Of a stretch of 52,107 bases of DNA, positions 46,818 to 52,107 are shown piece after piece. The DNA comes from Pseudomonadota bacterium (GTDB lineage: Bacteria > Pseudomonadota > Gammaproteobacteria > Burkholderiales > Burkholderiaceae_C). The position numbers and the translations under genes were made by a program. The notes beneath the pieces were generated by a model that was not told where the DNA came from, did not search any database, and saw only the letters and a list, made by a program, of their open reading frames with translations. The stretch spans positions 1-52,107 of the forward strand of contig JAKQJK010000088.1 in assembly GCA_029561195.1 (NCBI GenBank), read 5' to 3'. Each line of letters starts with the position of its first letter. Position 1 is the first letter of the stretch.

Positions 46818-48521
46818 CTACGCGTTGGGAGTGGTAGCCGGGCTGCCAGACGCTACGGCCATCAGCGCGCCAGGCAGGTCAGCAAAACGGTCGATTTCCG
46901 TCACCCTCAGCAGCAGACCACTGCGATTGGCAATATCCAAAGGCTGGTGCGTCAGGCCGCAGAAGATCAGCCGGACTTGCTTTTTCTGACATGTGCGGGC
47001 CAGATTTATAAGCGCGTCAGCGCCAGAGGAGTCCACATAAATCACGTTTTTGAGGTCCAGCACCAGTGCCTGTTTAGGTAGAGCATTCTCAATCTCTTCC
47101 ACCAGTTTGACGGCACCAAAAAAAAGCGCTCCATAAAGCCGGTGTGCACTGACGGCCACCTGCCCATCGGCCCCGGGGATTTGGCCCGGAATGCCGACGG
47201 TTTCCAACCGCGACAGGCTGGAGATTCGGTAGATAAACGTGACACATGCCGCGATGAGGCCTACTTCCACCGCTACGGTCAGATCAAATATCACTGTCAG
47301 CAGGAACACTGCCAGCAGCGTGACACGATAGGGCACCCGGTATTGCCGCAAGTGCACAAATGCCCGCCATTCACCCATGTTCCAGGCTACAAACATCAGC
47401 ACTGCAGCCAGTGCGGCCAGCGGAACATGGGTGGCCAGCGGCGCTGCGACCAGGACGATCAGGAGCAACACAAGGGCATGTACGATACCTGCGATCGGGC
47501 TCGTTGCTCCGCTCTTGATATTGGTCACCGTTCGGGCAATCGTGCCAGTGGCGGGCATGCCTCCAAAGAACGGAGTGACGAAGTTCGCCACGCCCTGTGC
47601 CATCAATTCCTGGTTGGGGTTATGTCGGTCATCAATCATGCCGTCAGCAACGCGCGCGCACAGCAGTGATTCAATGGCCCCCAGTAGTGCCAGCGTGGTG
47701 GCGGGTACCAGCAGGAAACGGGCAGACTCCCACGACAAAGCGGGCCATTCAAAGGGAGGCAGGCTGGCGGGAATGCCACCAAAACGGCTGCCAATGGTCT
47801 CCACTGGCAGGTCCAGTGACGACACCGCCAGCGTAGCCAATACCAACGCGATGACAGAGCCTGGCACCACAGCAAAGCGCTTCGCGCGAGGAATGTCGTT
47901 ACTCAGCCTGGGCAGCCAGAATTGCCAGAAGATGATGATTGCCAGTGAGGCTGAAGCGATACCCAGTGCGTGTAGGTTCGTGGTGCGGAGCGTACTGGTC
48001 AGCGTAGCCAGAATGCCAAAAAAATCAGCAGGCATATTGATCACCTGAAGACCCAGAAAATCCTTGATTTGAGACAACACAATCAACACCGCAATGCCGT
48101 TAGTAAAGCCAATGACCACCGCCACGGGAATGAACCGTATCAGCGTACCCATCTTGAAAAGTCCCATCAGGAACAACATGACGCCTGACATGGCGGTGGC
48201 GATGACGAGGTTGCTGAGCCCGTAACGCTGCAGGATGCCGTACACGATTACGATAAACGCCCCGGCCGGGCCGCCAATCTGAACGCGGCTTCCGCCCAGT
48301 GCCGAGATCAGGAAGCCTGAAATGATGGCTGTGACAATGCCGGCTTCCGGCTTGAGCCCACTGGCCATGGCAAAAGCCATGGCCAGTGGCAACGCAACGA
48401 TGCCCACTGTTGCGCCAGCACTGAGGTCGCGCGCGAACTTTTGTGTGGAATAGCCACGAAGGGCATCCACGAGATAGGGGCGAAACGGGGCAACGAGAGA
48501 GGTTGGGTTCAGATCAGGCAT
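46818..48521 (-). CDS. SulP-family anion transporter with STAS domain (second)
   Basis: 567 residues. Ten or more membrane segments after DLSAGATVGIVALPLAMAFA and GLKPEAGIVTAIISGFLIS, then a C-terminal STAS domain with LVLDLKNVIYVDSSGADALI near residue 495. The STAS DSSG loop is better conserved here than in the transporter at 30.9 kb. Substrate likely sulfate, bicarbonate or similar. It follows the DUF1275 gene by 20 nt on the minus strand, probably as an operon. Confidence 0.92.
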   Translation of the reverse strand: MPDLNPTSLVAPFRPYLVDALRGYSTQKFARDLSAGATVGIVALPLAMAFAMASGLKPEAGIVTAIISGFLISALGGSRVQIGGPAGAFIVIVYGILQRYGLSNLVIATAMSGVMLFLMGLFKMGTLIRFIPVAVVIGFTNGIAVLIVLSQIKDFLGLQVINMPADFFGILATLTSTLRTTNLHALGIASASLAIIIFWQFWLPRLSNDIPRAKRFAVVPGSVIALVLATLAVSSLDLPVETIGSRFGGIPASLPPFEWPALSWESARFLLVPATTLALLGAIESLLCARVADGMIDDRHNPNQELMAQGVANFVTPFFGGMPATGTIARTVTNIKSGATSPIAGIVHALVLLLIVLVAAPLATHVPLAALAAVLMFVAWNMGEWRAFVHLRQYRVPYRVTLLAVFLLTVIFDLTVAVEVGLIAACVTFIYRISSLSRLETVGIPGQIPGADGQVAVSAHRLYGALFFGAVKLVEEIENALPKQALVLDLKNVIYVDSSGADALINLARTCQKKQVRLIFCGLTHQPLDIANRSGLLLRVTEIDRFADLPGALMAVASGSPATTPNA

Positions 48522-48541
48522 GGAGGCTTGAAAGCACCAGG

Positions 48542-49273
48542 TCAGTGCCCCCGGAGATCGTGCAGGATAGGCCTAATGACCAGAATCAGCAACACAATAG
48601 CGAGAGGAACAGTGGAGACGTAGCCGATAGTTTTGAAGCCAATTGCCCCAGCCAGTCCACCCGCAAAAAAGCTGAGGATCAGGATGGCGTGAATACGCAA
48701 CTTACGCTGATTGGCGATTACCAGAGGTGCGTCTGTCAATCGGTTGACATACAGCAGTTTGCCGATTTCGATGCCCAGGTCGGTAACCAGACCGGTGACG
48801 TGGGTGGTACGTATTTCAGCGTTGGATATCTTGGTGATGACAGCGTTTTGCAGCCCCATGATGAAACACAGGACAAGAACCGTCAAAGGCACAAAAAGGC
48901 CAGAAAGAAAATTAATGGCCGCACCGAACAGTCCAAAAATGAGGAGCAGTGCAGCCTCAATCAACAAAGGCCGGCCATAAGCACTGCGCAGTTTGCGGCG
49001 CAGGCTCCAGTTAACCATCCAGGCTGTCGTCACGGCACCACCCATGAATGCAATCAGGGAAGCCAATCCCGCCAGCACCAGCCCAATCTGTCCCAGCACC
49101 AGATTGTCAGCAACGGAAGAAACCACGCCCGTCATGTGTGAGGTGTATTGGCCCACCGCCAGAAAACCACCTGCGTTGGTGGCGCCCGCAACAAAAGTGA
49201 GCGTAGCGCCCAGGCGGAGGTTGTTCTGAGGTGTCCGGTGGACGTCTGTCCACCCGCGTATCTGGGGAATCAT
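48542..49273 (-). CDS. DUF1275 (YoaK) family membrane protein
   Basis: 243 residues from ATG 49273; a TTG at 49291 would add six. Hydrophobic segments begin TLTFVAGATNAGGFLAVGQYTSHMTG, the DUF1275 opening with the SHMTG motif, and continue through LILSFFAGGLAGAIGFKTIG. About six membrane helices. Members are widespread, function not known to me. It is upstream of the second SulP gene on the same strand and divergent from the GGDEF gene. The 240-nt divergent gap shows one 5-bp hairpin (49490-49502) and no clear promoter. Confidence 0.88.
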   Translation of the reverse strand: MIPQIRGWTDVHRTPQNNLRLGATLTFVAGATNAGGFLAVGQYTSHMTGVVSSVADNLVLGQIGLVLAGLASLIAFMGGAVTTAWMVNWSLRRKLRSAYGRPLLIEAALLLIFGLFGAAINFLSGLFVPLTVLVLCFIMGLQNAVITKISNAEIRTTHVTGLVTDLGIEIGKLLYVNRLTDAPLVIANQRKLRIHAILILSFFAGGLAGAIGFKTIGYVSTVPLAIVLLILVIRPILHDLRGH

Positions 49274-49513
49274 GCTAGGGTCAAGCGCCAATCCGGTGTT
49301 CTTCCAAAGGACATCTCGTAAGGTCGCGAATTTGCAATGCGGGAGCCATGGGTTTATGGGAGTTTACGCTTGCCAACCCACACCTAACTACTGCGGGTTT
49401 GTACAGTACGGTCAGTTCTGCCATGATTGTGGTGTGGGCAAAACAGCTGGTGTAATGCTCTGGACTACGGGAAGAAAATCAAAAACCTGCCGGGGAACCC
49501 GGTCGAACAGTCA

Positions 49514-51094
49514 ATGAAACATCTGGTCGAGTTTGTGCGTGCCACTGGCGTCCGGTGGCTATGGCCGCTTCTGGCAGGCGTGCTGGCGGCCAACATGGCG
49601 CTGGCTGTGCTCGCCTTTGCCAATGCGACCCCCGTGATCCAGGCTGTGGTTCTGACCATTGCCGCTACAACTGTCATTGGCACGGCGCTGCTGGTGAAGC
49701 TGCTTGCCCGAACTGCCCTCAGCCTTGAAGAAGCCCGCCAGGACGATGAAGCGGCTTACCTTCACCTGCGCGAAGCCATTGATGAAATGCCCGCCGCGAT
49801 CGAACTGTTTGACGAACAGGACCGTGTTGTTGTCTACAACCGCCGGATGGAAGAGATGTACCCCCAGCTGGAAAAAAGCATGGTGCTGGGCCAAACCTTT
49901 GAAGAGCAATTGCGCAGTACTGCTCAGCCTGGCTGGCCCGAGGGAGCAACGCCTGTCGAGCAGGAAGCCTGGATCAATCAGCGCCTGAATGAACGTGGTG
50001 CCACCGACGGGCCCCAGTTGCAGCGTCTGCCAGATGGCGACTGGGCCTATCTGTACGAGACCCGTACCACCTCAGGGTGGGTAGCCACCGTGCGTGTGAA
50101 TGTGACCGAAATGATTCGTCAGCGCGAAGCGCTGGATCTGGCGCGGCTGCAGGCCCGGGTAGCGGACATTCGTTTGCGCGAGGCCACCGATGCCATGCCA
50201 GCCGGACTGGAAATGTATGACACAGAGGGTCGGCTGGCGTTTTACAACCAGCAGCTGTTGCAGATGTACCCCGAGATGGCTCAGGCACTTGAGTTGGCTG
50301 TTGAGAAAGGGCACACCTATGAAGATCTGCTGCGTTTCAGCATCCGGACCGGGCTGGTGCCGGAAGCGCAAGGACGCGAGGACGAATACGTTGTTGAGGT
50401 GATGAACAGCCTGGGTATCAGCGACGAGCCCCGTGTGGTCGCTACGCCATCTGGACGCTGGCTTCACGTCTATGAAAAACGCACCCGCTCGGGCGGCGTG
50501 GTCAGTGTCCGGCTGGATGTGACGGCTTCCATCGAAGCTGGCAGGGCACTGGCGGATGCGAACGAGCAACTGGCCCGTCTGTCCACTACTGATGGCCTCA
50601 CCGGTGTCGCAAATCGGCGCTTTTTTGACCTGAGCCTGAGCAGCGAATGGCAGCGCAGCACCCGTAACCGCGAGCCGCTGTCACTGCTGATGATTGATAT
50701 TGATCACTTCAAGCTCTACAACGACCGGTACGGTCACCTCGCCGGTGACGAGTGTTTGCGCCGGGTGGCGCAGGTGCTGGACGACTGCATCCGGCGTTCT
50801 GGCGAGGTGGTGGCTCGCTACGGCGGCGAGGAATTTGCCGTGTTGCTGCCCGGCACAAACATTGAAGCGGCGGTGATGATCGCGCAGCGCTGCCTGGACG
50901 GCACCGTGCAGGCAAGCATTCCCCACGCCGACTCCCCCACGTCGCCGCGGCTCACCTTGAGCATTGGTGTGGCCACGCTGGTGCCGGTGCCAGGCAGTAA
51001 CTCCACCACGCTGGTAGAGCATGCGGATATTGCGTTGTATGAGGCAAAACGCGCCGGCCGTGCGCGCCTGCAGCGTGCCAGCGCGGTGGCCTGA
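49514..51094 (+). CDS. Membrane-bound diguanylate cyclase with tandem PAS domains
   Basis: 526 residues from ATG 49514. Two membrane helices (~15-36 and ~41-64) with a short periplasmic turn are followed by two similar PAS domains (~85-205 and ~219-345) and a GGDEF domain (~355-520). The PAS units are clearly duplicates: LREAIDEMPAAIELFDEQDR and LREATDAMPAGLEMYDTEGR. Catalytic GGEEF is at 437-441. The I-site position holds RSGE (428-431) rather than RxxD, so product inhibition may be weak. It senses an unknown cytoplasmic ligand or redox state. It converges on metG. Confidence 0.92.
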   Translation: MKHLVEFVRATGVRWLWPLLAGVLAANMALAVLAFANATPVIQAVVLTIAATTVIGTALLVKLLARTALSLEEARQDDEAAYLHLREAIDEMPAAIELFDEQDRVVVYNRRMEEMYPQLEKSMVLGQTFEEQLRSTAQPGWPEGATPVEQEAWINQRLNERGATDGPQLQRLPDGDWAYLYETRTTSGWVATVRVNVTEMIRQREALDLARLQARVADIRLREATDAMPAGLEMYDTEGRLAFYNQQLLQMYPEMAQALELAVEKGHTYEDLLRFSIRTGLVPEAQGREDEYVVEVMNSLGISDEPRVVATPSGRWLHVYEKRTRSGGVVSVRLDVTASIEAGRALADANEQLARLSTTDGLTGVANRRFFDLSLSSEWQRSTRNREPLSLLMIDIDHFKLYNDRYGHLAGDECLRRVAQVLDDCIRRSGEVVARYGGEEFAVLLPGTNIEAAVMIAQRCLDGTVQASIPHADSPTSPRLTLSIGVATLVPVPGSNSTTLVEHADIALYEAKRAGRARLQRASAVA

Positions 51095-51115
51095 CTCCCC
51101 GCCGGTCTCTCTGGC

Positions 51116-52107
51116 TCAGCGAACCCGCATGCCTGGCAACGCGCCGGGAGTGGGTTCCAGCACATAAATGCCGGGGTTGGCCTTTTCGTCACCATGGCTG
51201 GCGGCCAGCACCATGCCCTCAGACACGCCAAACTTCATTTTGCGCGGCGCGAGGTTGGCAACCAATACCGTGTGTTTGCCAATCAAGTCGACTGGTTTGT
51301 AGGCGCTGGCAATGCCGCTGAACACGGTGCGGGTTTTGCCTTCGCCCACATCGAGCGTCAGGCGTAGCAGCTTGGTGGAGCCTTCCACAGCCTCGCAGTT
51401 GACGATCTTCGCAATGCGCAGGTCGATCTTGGAAAAAACATCGATAGTGATCGTAGGGGCGATGTCCTCACCGCCTGGTGCTGCAGTTTCGATAGCTGGT
51501 TGCGCAGATTCGGTTAGGGCTGGAGGTTCAAATAGTGCATCAAGTTGCTTGATGTCTACACGTGCCGCTAGATTTTGATACGGGCTTAGCTTTTGACCAG
51601 ACAGTAACTCACCACTATGGATTCGCTCCCAAGAAGGAATATTGGTAAATGGAACGTCCTCACTCCATTGATCGTCGTCATTCCATTGTTCGCCCGCAGT
51701 CTTTGCTAACTCTGGGAGTATTGGAGATAGATAGATAGTCAGAATCCTGAATGCTGTCAAAGAAATCGAACAAACTACATGAAGCAATTCGCTGGATTCC
51801 TGATTCTTTGCAAGTTCCCATGGCTTGTACTTGTCTATGTATTGGTTGACATCATCTGCAAGAAGCATGATTTCTTTGACTGCTTTTGAGAAATCACGAA
51901 TTTCATACAGGTTGGAAATATCTAACGAAGCCCGCCTTAAAGTTGCCAATAAGTGCGTGTGTCGGGCTTGTTCGTCTTCAGCAATGCCTTTTAATTCCTG
52001 TAGATTGACCGCATAGCCATTAAATCTTTTGGCAATAAAGGAGGATGTTCGGCTTGCAATATTTACCAGCTTGCCAACTAAGTCCGAGTTCACCCGCGCC
52101 ATGAAGT
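51116..52107 (-). CDS. metG: Methionyl-tRNA synthetase, 3' part (partial)
   Basis: The last ~330 codons of metG; the 5' part lies beyond the window. It shows the anticodon-binding helical domain ([15 protein letters not shown], then [10 protein letters not shown]) and a C-terminal Trbp111-type tRNA-binding domain ([14 protein letters not shown] to [19 protein letters not shown]). An open codon (TTC) precedes the first visible Met, so the window's apparent start is internal. From about 51500 to the edge the DNA is much richer in A and T than the rest of the window (35-47 percent GC in sampled lines against about 60 percent in the Trbp111 part), which hints at recombination. Confidence 0.95.
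   Translation of the reverse strand, partial: FMARVNSDLVGKLVNIASRTSSFIAKRFNGYAVNLQELKGIAEDEQARHTHLLATLRRASLDISNLYEIRDFSKAVKEIMLLADDVNQYIDKYKPWELAKNQESSELLHVVCSISLTAFRILTIYLSPILPELAKTAGEQWNDDDQWSEDVPFTNIPSWERIHSGELLSGQKLSPYQNLAARVDIKQLDALFEPPALTESAQPAIETAAPGGEDIAPTITIDVFSKIDLRIAKIVNCEAVEGSTKLLRLTLDVGEGKTRTVFSGIASAYKPVDLIGKHTVLVANLAPRKMKFGVSEGMVLAASHGDEKANPGIYVLEPTPGALPGMRVR

Noticed and set aside
49427..49513. N-terminal extension of the PAS-GGDEF protein from 49427.
   Set aside because: The 29 additional residues are Cys/Asn-rich and unlike a membrane leader; ATG 49514 is directly followed by the first membrane helix.
1..52107. CRISPR arrays, insertion sequences, prophage genes, rRNA and tRNA genes.
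   Set aside because: I read both strands for direct repeats with spacers, transposase motifs, and tRNA T-loop patterns and found none that held up.

Overview
The window is a gene-dense stretch of a bacterial chromosome. Gene content, gene order and the style of the proteins point to a betaproteobacterium of the order Burkholderiales, most likely family Comamonadaceae (Rhodoferax/Polaromonas-like). Pointers are the hemA-prfA-prmC cluster with grxD behind it, the ubiE-ubiJ-ubiB block, the gpmA-ctpA-thiF block, the scpA/panBC neighbourhood, and a giant FAD/Fe-S oxidase with a DUF3683-type N-terminus. GC looks to be in the high fifties. I see no rRNA, tRNA, CRISPR array, insertion sequence or prophage. 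Taxonomy and most names come from remembered family motifs, not from a database search.

Layout. 1-4.4 kb: rppH start (partial), proS, a lytic transglycosylase, a Lon-like AAA ATPase, grxD and a small unknown ORF. 4.4-8.2 kb: hemA-prfA-prmC on the minus strand and a small membrane protein. 8.2-13.1 kb: ugpBAECQ glycerol-3-phosphate uptake operon behind a candidate Pho box. 13.3-17.2 kb: a 1314-residue FAD/4Fe-4S oxidoreductase. 17.3-22.7 kb: DUF971, ubiE, a Tim44-like protein, ubiJ, ubiB (ubiquinone synthesis), then FmdB and DUF502 proteins. 22.7-29.1 kb: aspS, nudB, an endonuclease/exonuclease/phosphatase protein, clsB, folE, a BLUF photosensor and DUF429. 29.1-33.5 kb: a MinD/FlhG-like ATPase coupled to a diguanylate cyclase, then SulP-YkvA-thermonuclease. 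33.5-37.4 kb: thiF/moeB, ctpA, gpmA, rhodanese, grxC. 37.4-46.8 kb: secB, gpsA, nadC, nadA facing panC-panB-nadB-scpA-DUF3460, then a BamE-like lipoprotein and a spermidine-synthase-like protein. 46.8-52.1 kb: a second SulP transporter, a DUF1275 protein, a membrane-bound PAS-PAS-GGDEF protein and the 3' part of metG.

How genes work together. HemA makes the first heme precursor; PrmC methylates the GGQ loop of the release factor encoded just upstream. Ugp imports glycerophosphodiesters that UgpQ splits. FolE and NudB are successive steps of folate synthesis. NadB, NadA and NadC make the complete aspartate-to-nicotinate-mononucleotide route, and PanB/PanC serve pantothenate.

The least expected signal is a short dispersed element of about 50 nt. 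It has a fixed GCTA-N9-TAGC palindromic head followed by a conserved tail. Four copies lie in intergenic gaps, and a fifth sits in frame inside the large oxidase gene, encoding a linker between its flavin and iron-sulfur parts. Other points worth checking are a terminator-like hairpin containing the ubiJ start codon, an abrupt AT-rich stretch in metG, and a Lon-type ATPase with no protease. Most of the window is ordinary housekeeping, and I do not claim a new defence or metabolic system in it.
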